Part shown: positions 44,291-52,299 of the stretch, in pieces
How the letters are laid out: each line of letters starts with the position of its first letter
Position numbering within the stretch: the stretch's first letter is position 1
Assembly: GCF_964036595.1 (NCBI RefSeq)
Contig: NZ_OZ038523.1
Coordinates: 2,982,501 to 3,046,500, forward strand
DNA length: 64,000 bases
DNA from: Tenacibaculum sp. 190524A05c
GTDB lineage: Bacteria > Bacteroidota > Bacteroidia > Flavobacteriales > Flavobacteriaceae
Reading direction: 5' to 3'
Program-made: the position numbers and the translations under genes
Notes under the pieces: model-generated
The model's database searches: none
What the model saw: only the letters and a program-made list of their open reading frames with translations
Told to the model about the DNA's origin: nothing

Positions 44291-44959
44291 ATGGCCCAAT
44301 ACTCAAGACTAGAAGTAGTAAAAGTAATGCAAGAAACAGGTGTAGTACCATTGTTTTTTGAAAGTGATGTAACAATAGCAAAGAAGGTTTTAAAATCGTG
44401 CTACGATGGTGGTGCACGTTTATTAGAGTTCACATCACGAGGTGATTTTGCATTTGAAGTTTTTAATGAACTTATAAAATATTCAATTGATGAACTTCCA
44501 GGGATGATTTTAGGTGTTGGTTCCGTTACGGATGCAGCAGCAGCATCTTTGTACATGCAAATGGGAGCAAACTTTATAGTAACTCCTGTTTTTAGAGAAG
44601 ATATTGCAATAGCATGTAACAGACGAAAAGTACTATGGTCCCCAGGTTGTGGTTCTCTCACAGAAATAGCGAAAGCTGAAGAATTAGGTTGTGAGATTGT
44701 AAAATTATTTCCTGGAAGCATTTATGGACCAGAGTTTGTAAAAGCAATTAGAGGTCCGCAACCTTGGACAAGTATTATGCCTACTGGTGGTGTTTCTCCT
44801 ACAAAAGAAAGTCTTGAAAAGTGGTTTAATTCTGGTGTTACTTGTGTCGGAATGGGATCGAAGCTTATTATGAAAAATGATAGTGGTAATTACGATTTCG
44901 ATAGAATTGAAAGCACTACAAAGCAAGTGATGAAGTGGATTAAAGATTTAAGAAAATAA
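44291..44959 (+). CDS. eda: KDPG/KHG aldolase
   Basis: A 222-residue class I aldolase of the KDPG family. GVGSVTDAAAASLYMQMGAN and FIVTPVFREDIA are strands of the barrel; the Schiff-base lysine is in CEIVKLFPGSIYGPEFVKAI; a Glu for proton transfer is in LLEFTSRGDFAFEV. MPTGGVSPTKESLEKW is the phosphate site. It splits KDPG into pyruvate and glyceraldehyde-3-phosphate, the final step of alginate uronate use. The ATG follows the LacI stop with no gap, so the two are translationally coupled. It closes the third alginate unit. Confidence 0.92.
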   Translation: MAQYSRLEVVKVMQETGVVPLFFESDVTIAKKVLKSCYDGGARLLEFTSRGDFAFEVFNELIKYSIDELPGMILGVGSVTDAAAASLYMQMGANFIVTPVFREDIAIACNRRKVLWSPGCGSLTEIAKAEELGCEIVKLFPGSIYGPEFVKAIRGPQPWTSIMPTGGVSPTKESLEKWFNSGVTCVGMGSKLIMKNDSGNYDFDRIESTTKQVMKWIKDLRK

Positions 44960-45005
44960 CTGATTTATTCAAGGATTACTTGGTAATACTCTTTACATTA
45001 GTAGC

Positions 45006-45842
45006 ATGAGAAAGGCAATTATTTTCATGATTATTAGTGCGCTGTCATTTTCCGTATTAAATATATTGGTAAAAGATTTACGCCACTTTAATGTGTATCA
45101 AATTGTTTTCTTTAGATCAATTATTACACTCTGTTTCACCATTCCTTTATTAATCAGGAATAAGATCAATTTATTGGGGAATAAAAGGCGTTTGCTACTG
45201 GCCAGAGGAACTATTGGTTTTATAGCAATGACATTGTTTTTTACTTCTTTACAATATTTAAAAACAGGTACAGCTGTTTCTATTCGATATATCTCACCAA
45301 TATTTGCAGCAATATTTGCCGTATTCTTATTAAGAGAAAAAATTAGATGGAATCAATGGATCTATTTTGCAATTGCATTTTTAGGTGTTTTGATTTTGAA
45401 AGGATTTGATACCGATGTAAGTACTATTGGTTTTTTGATTGTTCTTGCATCTGCAGTATTAACAGGTTTAGTATTTATTTTAATACGAAAAATAGGAGCT
45501 AGCGATCACCCATTAGTAATCATTAATTATTTCATGGGAATTTCGGCCATCATTAGTGGAATTTTCACATTGTTTTATTGGGAAACACCGACAAACTTAG
45601 AATGGTTAACTTTCATTAGTTTAGGTGTTTTCGGTTACTTCGGACAATATTATATGACCAAAGCATTTCAAACCTCAGAAATAAATAAATCTGCTCCATT
45701 AAAATATATTGAAGTTGTATTTACAATGCTAGCTGGTGTTTTTTGGCTGGATGAAAAATATACTATCATTGGTTTAATAGGAGCTGGAGTTGTAGTAACT
45801 GGTGTGGTGTTAAATACTTTATTTGTAACTAAGAATAAGTGA
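45006..45842 (+). CDS. EamA/DMT-family transporter
   Basis: A 278-residue membrane protein with ten hydrophobic helices in two EamA repeats (about 4-135 and 140-272). Motifs include FFRSIITLCFTIPLL, ISPIFAAIFAVFLLREKIRW, and in the second half SAPLKYIEVVFTMLAGVFWL. EamA proteins export metabolites or amino acids; the substrate is unknown. It follows eda by 46 bp without a terminator between, so it may be read from the alginate unit, but it is not a normal member of such loci. A strong terminator ends it at 45861-45896. Confidence 0.82.
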   Translation: MRKAIIFMIISALSFSVLNILVKDLRHFNVYQIVFFRSIITLCFTIPLLIRNKINLLGNKRRLLLARGTIGFIAMTLFFTSLQYLKTGTAVSIRYISPIFAAIFAVFLLREKIRWNQWIYFAIAFLGVLILKGFDTDVSTIGFLIVLASAVLTGLVFILIRKIGASDHPLVIINYFMGISAIISGIFTLFYWETPTNLEWLTFISLGVFGYFGQYYMTKAFQTSEINKSAPLKYIEVVFTMLAGVFWLDEKYTIIGLIGAGVVVTGVVLNTLFVTKNK

Positions 45843-45860
45843 TAATAAAACATTAATAAG

Positions 45861-45896
45861 AAAAAAAAGCCGAAACAATTTGTTTCGGCTTTTTTG
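45861..45896. terminator. Bidirectional terminator, near-identical to the one beside tRNA-Leu
   Basis: AAAAGCCGAAACAA..TTGTTTCGGCTTTT forms a stem of about 14 bp with A-run before and T-run after, so it can stop both the EamA gene and the minus-strand set. The same stem sequence recurs at 51905-51936; only the loop differs (AATTTG against AAATTG). Confidence 0.88.
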
Positions 45897-45897
45897 T

Positions 45898-46266
45898 TTA
45901 ATGTAGAGGTCGGTCAAATTCTTTCATATAAAAGTTTATAATTAAAGAATCGCCTTTTTCCACTTTTATCTTTTTTGTTTTTAACGATACATATCCCAGT
46001 TGAAGAATATGAATGACATGAGAGGAATTGTATTGAACTGAAATGGATTTACTTTTTATAATTACTCCATTTACAAAACAAAATGGAGTAATTAGCTTTT
46101 TAGTTCTATCATTATCAATAGATATTGATGTAAATCTATCTTTAGACTTCAGCATCTTAATGGTTATTTGCTAATTTTTATTCAGCTTATAGCTTGAACA
46201 TCCTAATAATAAAGTGAAACAAAAAAGTATTAAAAGTTTAGCTCTAATATTTACTATTTTTCTAAT
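45898..46266 (-). pseudogene. Decayed lipoprotein gene: no start codon and an internal TAG
   Basis: An open stretch of 85 codons (ATG 46155 to 45898) is in frame with an upstream segment encoding a lipoprotein signal: KLLILFCFTLLLGCSSYKLN, ended by TAG at about 46174. The same frame then continues QITIKMLKSKDRF without shift. At the expected start the codon is ATT (46266-46264, ATT AGA AAA), and no ATG, GTG or TTG follows before the signal. So an old lipoprotein gene of about 122 codons seems to have lost its start codon and gained one stop. The downstream 85-codon part alone has no signal and would be mislocalised. No function is known. Alternative: read-through, which I consider unlikely. 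Confidence 0.65.
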
Positions 46267-46272
46267 CTAAAA

Positions 46273-46836
46273 TCAATCTATCCAGACTAGTTGTTTAGCA
46301 AAATATTCCCATTTTCCATTAGTTCTTTTAAGTAAAAATAAATTTCCTGACGCTATAGTTTCTCTATAAATGAGAGCATAGTTTTGATTAACAGAAAACA
46401 ACGGTATTGAGTAACTTAACCTTTTGTTATTGGAGTTATTGGTTTTAAAATAATCTTTTTCTATAAGTTGTTTCCAGTTGTCAATTTCATTTTGTTTTAG
46501 CTGACAACGCATATACTCAAAATCGTTACTATCAAAAAATTTAGTAAAATCAATAATATCTTTCTTAGACTTAATTTCAATTTTTGACATCATAGAAAGA
46601 CCTTCAGATTTTAAGAACAATTCAAAACTCTCGTTTGATATTGTTTTCTTTAAAACGTTTTGATGTATAACGGTGTTAAGTTGCTCTTTTTGTGTGATTA
46701 ATTCCTGTTTGATTAGCTCTTTTGTTACTTCTGTATTTTGGCACTTTTTATGGCTTTTTTGTTCTTGTGCTCTACAAGAAATAAAAGCTACAGAAAAATA
46801 GAATAATCCTATGGTTAAAACTTTATGGAATTTCAA
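46273..46836 (-). CDS. Lipoprotein of unknown function, paralogue of the 46904 protein
   Basis: A 187-residue protein with a signal ending AFISCRAQ (Cys21). The C-terminal 50 residues, YSIPLFSVNQNYALIYRETI then SGNLFLLKRTNGKWEYFAKQ and LVWID, closely parallel ISYPILFRQNKAAIYHKTGT, GGSFNLLIKKQNKWTFACSK and SIWIE in the next gene upstream. The N-terminal halves are less alike, but both contain a helical region and a C(x)L or CTDS segment. The common C-terminal block is reminiscent of lipoproteins in which W..YF..Q..W ends a beta-meander. No known motif is seen. It lies 67 bp after the paralogue and 6 bp before the decayed lipoprotein gene. Confidence 0.6.
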   Translation of the reverse strand: MKFHKVLTIGLFYFSVAFISCRAQEQKSHKKCQNTEVTKELIKQELITQKEQLNTVIHQNVLKKTISNESFELFLKSEGLSMMSKIEIKSKKDIIDFTKFFDSNDFEYMRCQLKQNEIDNWKQLIEKDYFKTNNSNNKRLSYSIPLFSVNQNYALIYRETIASGNLFLLKRTNGKWEYFAKQLVWID

Positions 46837-46903
46837 AATTACCTTAATTTATTGATTTAACAATCTTTTTTATGAATTTTAGGTTGTTACTATGTTCTAT
46901 TTA

Positions 46904-47401
46904 CTATTCAATCCAAATACTTTTAGAACATGCAAATGTCCATTTATTTTGTTTTTTAATTAATAAATTAAAAGACCCTCCATAAGTTCCTGTTTTATGA
47001 TATATAGCAGCTTTGTTTTGTCTAAAAAGTATAGGATAAGAAATAAAAGAGATTTTTAAACTTTCCTTTTTTATTTTTAAATCTACTGAAGGGTACATTC
47101 TTTTTAGGTTTACCCGGTTCAAATTTTTAGTTTTCTGTTTTATAATTTTTAATTCTTCTTTTGTAATAACCTCTTTACTATCAGTACATAAGTCAAAATC
47201 AAAGTCATTTAAGTTTATATAAGTATCTAAACTTTGTTTTAAATCTTCATCTATAGTCTTGTAGTAAATTGATTGTTTTTCGGACAAAAGCGATAAAATT
47301 TCTTCCATATCATTATTAGTATCATAATTTTTATATGATGAACAACTAACAATAAATATTAGTAGGAAAAGAAATTTAATCGCATTTTTGACCTTTTGCA
47401 T
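46904..47401 (-). CDS. Lipoprotein of unknown function, paralogue of the 46273 protein
   Basis: I start at ATG 47401 (MQKVKNAIKFLFLLIFIVSC), which gives a standard lipoprotein signal with Cys20 and a 165-residue precursor; an ATG at 47422 would add seven residues. The post-cysteine sequence SSYKNYD is like the CSSYKLN of the decayed gene at 45898. The C-terminal third pairs with that of the 46273 protein (see there). No known domain is visible. The gene is 122 bp from the lipoprotein gene at 47524 and follows it in direction. The three signals together suggest a small family made by local duplication. Confidence 0.58.
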   Translation of the reverse strand: MQKVKNAIKFLFLLIFIVSCSSYKNYDTNNDMEEILSLLSEKQSIYYKTIDEDLKQSLDTYINLNDFDFDLCTDSKEVITKEELKIIKQKTKNLNRVNLKRMYPSVDLKIKKESLKISFISYPILFRQNKAAIYHKTGTYGGSFNLLIKKQNKWTFACSKSIWIE

Positions 47402-47523
47402 TAGCTCTTGCGTGTCTTTCATCTTACATTAGGTGCTCTAAGAATTTAATAATAGTTAGTTTTACAATTACTTCCTTGTTGTTTATAATTAGATTTAATC
47501 TTATTGTATAAAATAAATTTTAA

Positions 47524-48108
47524 CTATTCTTTAGGTTTAGGTGGCTTTATGAAATTATCATAGCCTTTACTTAAATCATAAAAAACATTAAGAGTATTAG
47601 CTTTCTTATTTGTATTTGTAGTTTTAAAATTCTCGAAGCTTTCGATTAATTTATTTATTGTTTCATAGAAAGATTCTAAATCATTACTTGGTATTATTTG
47701 CACTACAGCCTTGTCAGGAGAAGATGAATAATAAGGGCTTCTACCATTATTTAAAAGGTGTTTTTCTAAAACATTGTTAATTTGAGAGAAATGAAATTTC
47801 CCTTCTTCTGATACGATTGAATCTTTAGCAACACTAACAATATTTCTCTCCTTTATAAGACCATTAGAGTTTATAAATAAAGCTATTTTAAACTTCCCTT
47901 TGTAATTTAAATAAGAAACTTTACTTAAGTTACTATTTTCAACAAGAATATTTTCGAGTTCTTCGATTGATTTTACCTTATTACTTATCTCTATTAGAGA
48001 TGAGTTATTTTTTTCAAAATAATCTTTAGATGGATAATAAGCACTTCTATTTTCTTTACAAGAAAATAGAATGCTTAAAATAGACGTTAGAATTAATATT
48101 TTTTTCAT
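47524..48108 (-). CDS. Lipoprotein of unknown function coupled to the HEAIH protein gene
   Basis: The start is taken at ATG 48108, because its A is also the last base of the TAA of the upstream gene (TAATG overlap) and it gives a clean lipoprotein signal (MKKILILTSILSILFSC, Cys17) of a 194-residue protein; an ATG 9 bp earlier would extend it. The chain has a beta-rich middle (YKGKFKIALFINSNGLIKER) and a helical C-terminal third (FYETINKLIESFENF). I recognise no domain. The one-base overlap with the gene for the 719-residue HEAIH protein indicates translational coupling, so the two are likely to be needed together. Confidence 0.6.
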   Translation of the reverse strand: MKKILILTSILSILFSCKENRSAYYPSKDYFEKNNSSLIEISNKVKSIEELENILVENSNLSKVSYLNYKGKFKIALFINSNGLIKERNIVSVAKDSIVSEEGKFHFSQINNVLEKHLLNNGRSPYYSSSPDKAVVQIIPSNDLESFYETINKLIESFENFKTTNTNKKANTLNVFYDLSKGYDNFIKPPKPKE

Positions 48109-50267
48109 TACTGGCAATTTATGTTATTAAAATTACTATTATCATTTACTGTTTTTTGATTAATATAATAACTAGAGCTAGTATTTTTATCAAGATTAAT
48201 ATAGTTACCATTATCATAGTAACCATCGTAACCATATTTTCTCAATCCATCCCAACCAAATCCCATATAATATTCTAATGGATAACTGTTATTATCTAAT
48301 GCTCTTATTGCTTTCGCTATAGGCTTAACAAATCTATCTGCCATATGCTGATGTTGAGCTTCACTAGTAGCAAATGTAGGGTCATTGTTTGACTTGTAAT
48401 GTTTATACCAAAAAAGGAGATTTTCTCTTTGGTTAGGGTCTAACCCTTGTTGGTATTCATCAACATATTTAAAAATTTCTGCATGGATAGCTTCGTGTAA
48501 AATTGTTGCAGCAAAATCTAAATTGGAATTACCTAATCCTTGAACTTTAATTTTAATGTTTCCATTAGCTAAATCAGAAGCATCAGTACACGCATCTTGA
48601 CCTGTACCACATGCACCATTCTCAATGGTTAAGTTATAACGATTATTGTTTTCAAATTGTTTTATTGTAGATGCAAATAAACTTAGAGATTTAAGTTTAT
48701 CATAAATACACTTAGCTCTTCCACTTAAACTATTAATAATTCTATCTTCAAAGTTTATATCTTCAATTCTTATAATATTATCACTTAATAATTCTAAGAA
48801 ACCTAAAATAAAGTATTTATCAACACTAGGTATTATATTGTTTATTTTAGTTTCATCTGCAAATTTCACTATTTCTATTGCTTGTTCGAAATGTGTAAGC
48901 ATCCAATCTTTCTCATCGTTAATAATGTTCAATTCATCAATTAGCTTTGCTATTCTTGCCCCTTCAGCTAATTCATTATTAATTTTGGCAATTTCAGATT
49001 CATAGTTATTCCCAACAATTGAAATAATTTGATTGTCAGGAATTGGTTCTGAATTTTCTTGATTATCTAGAGCCTGTGCTTCACGTAGTCTTTGTAAATA
49101 TTCATCTGCTTTATCAGGATTAGCATTTAACCATTCGTATTCGTTTGGATCAGTTATGTTAAACTGTCGAACAATTTTATCAACATTAAGAGATGCCCCC
49201 ATAGAGGTTAGATTTTTCAATCTATTTAATTCTGCATTCATTAATGCTTGATGTTCAGCTTTGGCTATTGCATTGTAAAATGGAGAATTATTGTATTTAT
49301 CTCTTAAAATAATACGCCAATGCTCATTATGAAAAAGACCAAATTCAGTATAATTTTTCTGAACCTCTGTTTCAATAAAACTCGGAGTAGCTATTTGAAT
49401 TTTATTATTAAAATTTTCAAAAACTCCTCCAGGAAGAAAATGAGGATAACTTACATAGTTGTTGTGTTCTTGAAAATAAATTTGAAGCTGCATCATATTC
49501 AATCTGTCCCAAGGGTTATATCCATTATAAAAACTGTTCTTTTTATTAAATGCTAAAGTTTCTAATTCGCTATAAGCAGATGATGAAATCATGGCATTGA
49601 TGTTATTTAACATAGAATAAAACTGATCGGATTGCCAAAGCCCATCAATAGTAGAATTATTTACTATTGCTCTAATACTATTTAATTCAGAAATTGTACG
49701 AATATCTTTTAAAGGAGTACCGTTTACTTTAAAATCAGCATATAAAGAATTGTCTAAATTACCTCTATTGATTTCATTTTCACGATGTGATAAAGCCTTT
49801 AATCCTTTTAATCCTAATTTTTCTGCATTATTAGCACTGTGATAAGATGAGCTTATTTTCTGTTTTGCTGAAGGAGCATTATTTCTGATGTATTTTTTTT
49901 CAGTTTCTTTGAATAAATATTCTTTGGCTTCATTATATGAATTAAATGTTTTATTGTATTTACTTCCTATATAGTTTTTTAAGATATCAGTTTGTCTATT
50001 ATACCAATCCCAAGCTTCCTGTTTTGCTGCTTCTATAACAGCTTGATCGTTCGCAAGAGCGTAATAAAAATCACTACTAAAAGTAAAGTTAAAATCAGCA
50101 ATATCTTCATTTACACAATTACAGCTTTTTCCTAAAATAGTACCATTACTTCCTAAAAATTCATCATTCGTAGTACCATCTACATTTTTAAATTGAGCAT
50201 TTAATGTTGTTGTTAGCGAAAACAACACAATTGCTAAGATTTTATATATATTCTTCATCTTTTTCAA
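48108..50267 (-). CDS. Large secreted protein with an HEAIH zinc-metallopeptidase motif
   Basis: A 719-residue protein with a signal peptide ending TLNAQ (about residue 25). Residues about 530-600 hold the only recognised motif: ILHEAIHAEIFKYVDEYQQG, with His591, Glu592 and His595 as the HExxH of a zinc metallopeptidase; His639 and His641 in AQHQHMADRF may give the third ligand. RAKCIYDKLKSL and LNIKVQGLGNSNLDF-like strands just before are similar to those that precede HEAIH in C-terminal toxin modules of some flavobacterial Rhs-type proteins (an impression). The first 500 residues are mostly helical with a GTILGKSCNCVNED start. There is no T9SS tail. It lies 1 bp after the Sel1 gene and overlaps the next lipoprotein by one base. 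Confidence 0.6.
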   Translation of the reverse strand: MKKMKNIYKILAIVLFSLTTTLNAQFKNVDGTTNDEFLGSNGTILGKSCNCVNEDIADFNFTFSSDFYYALANDQAVIEAAKQEAWDWYNRQTDILKNYIGSKYNKTFNSYNEAKEYLFKETEKKYIRNNAPSAKQKISSSYHSANNAEKLGLKGLKALSHRENEINRGNLDNSLYADFKVNGTPLKDIRTISELNSIRAIVNNSTIDGLWQSDQFYSMLNNINAMISSSAYSELETLAFNKKNSFYNGYNPWDRLNMMQLQIYFQEHNNYVSYPHFLPGGVFENFNNKIQIATPSFIETEVQKNYTEFGLFHNEHWRIILRDKYNNSPFYNAIAKAEHQALMNAELNRLKNLTSMGASLNVDKIVRQFNITDPNEYEWLNANPDKADEYLQRLREAQALDNQENSEPIPDNQIISIVGNNYESEIAKINNELAEGARIAKLIDELNIINDEKDWMLTHFEQAIEIVKFADETKINNIIPSVDKYFILGFLELLSDNIIRIEDINFEDRIINSLSGRAKCIYDKLKSLSLFASTIKQFENNNRYNLTIENGACGTGQDACTDASDLANGNIKIKVQGLGNSNLDFAATILHEAIHAEIFKYVDEYQQGLDPNQRENLLFWYKHYKSNNDPTFATSEAQHQHMADRFVKPIAKAIRALDNNSYPLEYYMGFGWDGLRKYGYDGYYDNGNYINLDKNTSSSYYINQKTVNDNSNFNNINCQ

Positions 50268-50268
50268 T

Positions 50269-51696
50269 TTATTTCTTTACAATAATTCTTGTTTTTCTTT
50301 CATTATCAACCAAAACAGTTATCACATACAATCCATTTTTAAATTGACTTCCATCTACATAATAGTGGTATTCACCTGCTTTTTGAATAGCACTTGGTTT
50401 AATCATCTGTTCGTTACCACCATTGACACTTGCAACATTTACAGTAGTAGTAGCTTTTTTATCTAAAGCATATGATATGATTAAATCGTTTTGAAATGGA
50501 TTAGGATATAATTTTACAAACTGTGCTTCTTGTTGTGTTAATGCTTCTAAGGCATCATTAGATAATTCAGTATCTGAGTTTGCGAAAGTTGTTTTCTTTT
50601 GAAGTACAATTTTTATTGGTGCAGCAGGTTCATTCCAGTTATTGATAAAACTCTCGATAGTTCCAATTAAATATTCTTTATCACCAATATTGGTTTTTGA
50701 AAATTCAACAGAAGTTATGTTATGATTTAATTCATTTGGAATACTTTCTTTAAATGAAGTGTGCGGAAGTTTGATTTGTAATTCATCATAATACAATGCA
50801 TTATCAATTAAAGTGAAGTCAGCATTTTTATTCTCATCATTCACATTCCATAAAACAGAAAAATTGTTCTCTTCCTCATTGTAGTTTATTTCAAGTTCAA
50901 AAGGCAGTTTTTGTTCGATATTTTCTCCTGCCCAATCAAATACTAATAATTGACCTTTCCAAACACCATTCAAACTGTTGTCTTCTCCTAAAGAGAAACT
51001 TTGAGTATCGGAATTATTAGAGTTTGTAAAAGAAGTTTCAATATCAGAACTTTCAATTTCAGAAGTATTTTCATCATTAACCAATTCATTAATAGCAGGA
51101 AAATTAGTTCCTAACAATTCATTAGCCTTGGTAATATCTTTAGCTACTCCATAGCCATAATGATAACAAACACCTAACCAGTACTTAGCCATTGGATGTT
51201 TACTTTTTTTAAACCATTGAATAGCCTTAGCATAATCTTGTTTGATGTTTCCATACCCTTTCAAGTATAGGTAGCCAAGACTATAACTAGCTTTACTATT
51301 TCCTTTTTCAATAGCTTTTTCAAACCAATATCTAGCTTTGTTAAAATTTAGTTTACAACCTTTGCCGTACTTGTATAAAATACCAAGGTCAGCAGCAGCT
51401 AATGAATTTCCTTTTTTAGCAGCAGATTCTAGTAATTCAAATGCTTCTTTATGCTTGTTTTTATCATCAGAACTCATATAAATTCTACCTAAAAGAATTT
51501 CGGAAGTAGTGTTTCCATTTTTAGCGCAAGGAGTTAAAAGTTGAATACTTTCTTGGAGGTTTTCTTGTGAAGTTTGATCTTCTTTTAATACTTCTAAGGC
51601 TTTAATAAGATTTGCCTTACAATCAATATCTTCTTGTTGAGCATTAGTTCCAATGTTCATAAAGAAGACTACTAATAGCAATTTAGTAATTTTCAT
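50269..51696 (-). CDS. Sel1-repeat protein with T9SS C-terminal sorting domain
   Basis: A 475-residue precursor with a signal peptide (to about NAQQ). Residues about 55-200 are Sel1-type TPR repeats: AFELLESAAKKGNSLAAADL, ARYWFEKAIEKGNSKASYSL, and AIQWFKKSKHPMAKYWLGVC with GYG loops. A beta-rich middle (about 245-370, GVWKGQLLVFDWAG) follows. The last 80 residues are a type A T9SS sorting domain: VKLYPNPFQNDLIISY and GLYVITVLVDNERKTRIIVK. So it is exported across the outer membrane by type IX secretion and probably attached or released. It is first in a run with the HEAIH protein (1 bp apart) and lipoproteins. Sel1 repeats bind proteins, so it may hold the peptidase-like partner. Confidence 0.85.
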   Translation of the reverse strand: MKITKLLLVVFFMNIGTNAQQEDIDCKANLIKALEVLKEDQTSQENLQESIQLLTPCAKNGNTTSEILLGRIYMSSDDKNKHKEAFELLESAAKKGNSLAAADLGILYKYGKGCKLNFNKARYWFEKAIEKGNSKASYSLGYLYLKGYGNIKQDYAKAIQWFKKSKHPMAKYWLGVCYHYGYGVAKDITKANELLGTNFPAINELVNDENTSEIESSDIETSFTNSNNSDTQSFSLGEDNSLNGVWKGQLLVFDWAGENIEQKLPFELEINYNEEENNFSVLWNVNDENKNADFTLIDNALYYDELQIKLPHTSFKESIPNELNHNITSVEFSKTNIGDKEYLIGTIESFINNWNEPAAPIKIVLQKKTTFANSDTELSNDALEALTQQEAQFVKLYPNPFQNDLIISYALDKKATTTVNVASVNGGNEQMIKPSAIQKAGEYHYYVDGSQFKNGLYVITVLVDNERKTRIIVKK

Positions 51697-51722
51697 AATA
51701 ATTTATTTTAAACAGTTATTTA

Positions 51723-51745
51723 TTACTATTCAAAATGAATAGTAA
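51723..51745 (-). promoter_or_regulatory. Inverted repeat upstream of the Sel1 operon
   Basis: TTACTATTC, five bases, GAATAGTAA: a perfect 9-bp inverted repeat 27-49 bp before the ATG at 51696. No TAnnTTTG box is seen nearby. It could be an operator or a leader hairpin. The rest of the 240-bp gap up to the tRNA terminator shows nothing I can name. Confidence 0.4.
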
Positions 51746-51904
51746 ATAAAAAAATAAGATGAGGAAATCATAGTAATACAATTTTCCTTTTCCTTTCAAT
51801 TTTACACAAATGTATTAAAATAAATTAAGTATTAATTTTTTAATTGTAGTAGCTTAAGTATGTTTAATGGCTGGTGTCAAATACTTTATGATTATTTTTA
51901 AAAC

Positions 51905-51936
51905 AAAAAAGCCGAAACAAATTGTTTCGGCTTTTA
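51905..51936 (-). terminator. Intrinsic terminator after tRNA-Leu
   Basis: AAAAGCCGAAACAA / TTGTTTCGGCTTTT, a 14-bp stem that directly follows the 3' end of tRNA-Leu on the minus strand, with more A residues beyond (U-run on minus). The sequence is almost the same as the terminator at 45861-45896. Confidence 0.85.
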
Positions 51937-51937
51937 G

Positions 51938-52023
51938 TACTGAAGGCGGGACTTGAACCCGCACGAGCATTACGGCTCATTGGATTTTAAGTCCAACGTG
52001 TCTACCAATTCCACCACTTCAGC
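51938..52023 (-). tRNA. tRNA-Leu (anticodon TAA)
   Basis: The minus strand folds as an 86-nt class II tRNA: acceptor GCTGAAG with CTTCAGT, D-loop GGTGGAATTGGTAGACAC, anticodon stem TTGGA and TCCAA around loop CTTAAAA, a long variable arm (TGAGCCGTAATGCTCG) and T-arm GCGGGTTCAAGTCCCGC. The loop gives anticodon TAA, for leucine, and the long variable arm agrees. CCA is not encoded. It follows tRNA-Gly on the same transcript. Confidence 0.95.
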
Positions 52024-52047
52024 ATTGGTATTTTATATAAGGTTCTG

Positions 52048-52119
52048 AGCGAAAGACGGGATTTGAACCCGCGACCCTCACCTTGGCAAGGTGATGCTCT
52101 ACCCCTGAGCTACTTTCGC
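52048..52119 (-). tRNA. tRNA-Gly (anticodon GCC)
   Basis: A 72-nt tRNA on the minus strand: acceptor GCGAAAG with CTTTCGC, D-arm AGCTCAGGGGTAGAGCA, anticodon arm TCACC-TTGCCAA-GGTGA and T-arm GCGGGTTCAAATCCCGT. The anticodon is GCC, glycine. CCA is not encoded. It is the first of the two tRNAs, 24 bp before tRNA-Leu, behind the promoter at 52162-52190. Confidence 0.95.
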
Positions 52120-52161
52120 GTAGTCTTTGTCTAAGATCGTGTGCAATCGTGATTGCGGGTG

Positions 52162-52190
52162 CAAATATACAACCCTTTTTTAATCTGCAA
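52162..52190 (-). promoter_or_regulatory. Promoter of the tRNA-Gly/tRNA-Leu transcript
   Basis: On the minus strand a TTG (52190-52188, in TTTTG) is followed after 18 bp by TATATTTG (52169-52162), which fits the Bacteroidota -33/-7 promoter. It lies about 43 bp before the tRNA-Gly 5' end. The next gene upstream (cyoE) reads the other way, so the region is a divergent promoter zone. Confidence 0.72.
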
Positions 52191-52270
52191 AACAAAAATC
52201 GATTTTTTTTTAAAAAAAGTTTAAATAATCAATAAAACGTAAATTTTATGGTGGTTACATTTATATAGAA

Positions 52271-52278
52271 TATCTTTG
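52271..52278 (+). promoter_or_regulatory. Predicted -7 element TATCTTTG of the cytochrome oxidase operon
   Basis: TATCTTTG matches TAnnTTTG and is followed by GCAG. It overlaps the first in-frame TTG (52276) of the cyoE frame, so that codon cannot be in the mRNA. The start site would be near 52285. No strong -33 TTG is present. Confidence 0.5.
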
Positions 52279-52299
52279 CAGAAATTTTTTAAAAGCAAG

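Noticed and set aside
48108..50267. T9SS sorting domain on the HEAIH protein
   Set aside because: The C-terminus (NDNSNFNNINCQ) has none of the strand pattern seen in the neighbouring Sel1 protein's sorting domain.
51938..52119. Possible tRNA-targeted integrase remnant next to the tRNA pair
   Set aside because: No integrase or direct repeat of a tRNA 3' end is visible; only the terminator sequence is repeated.
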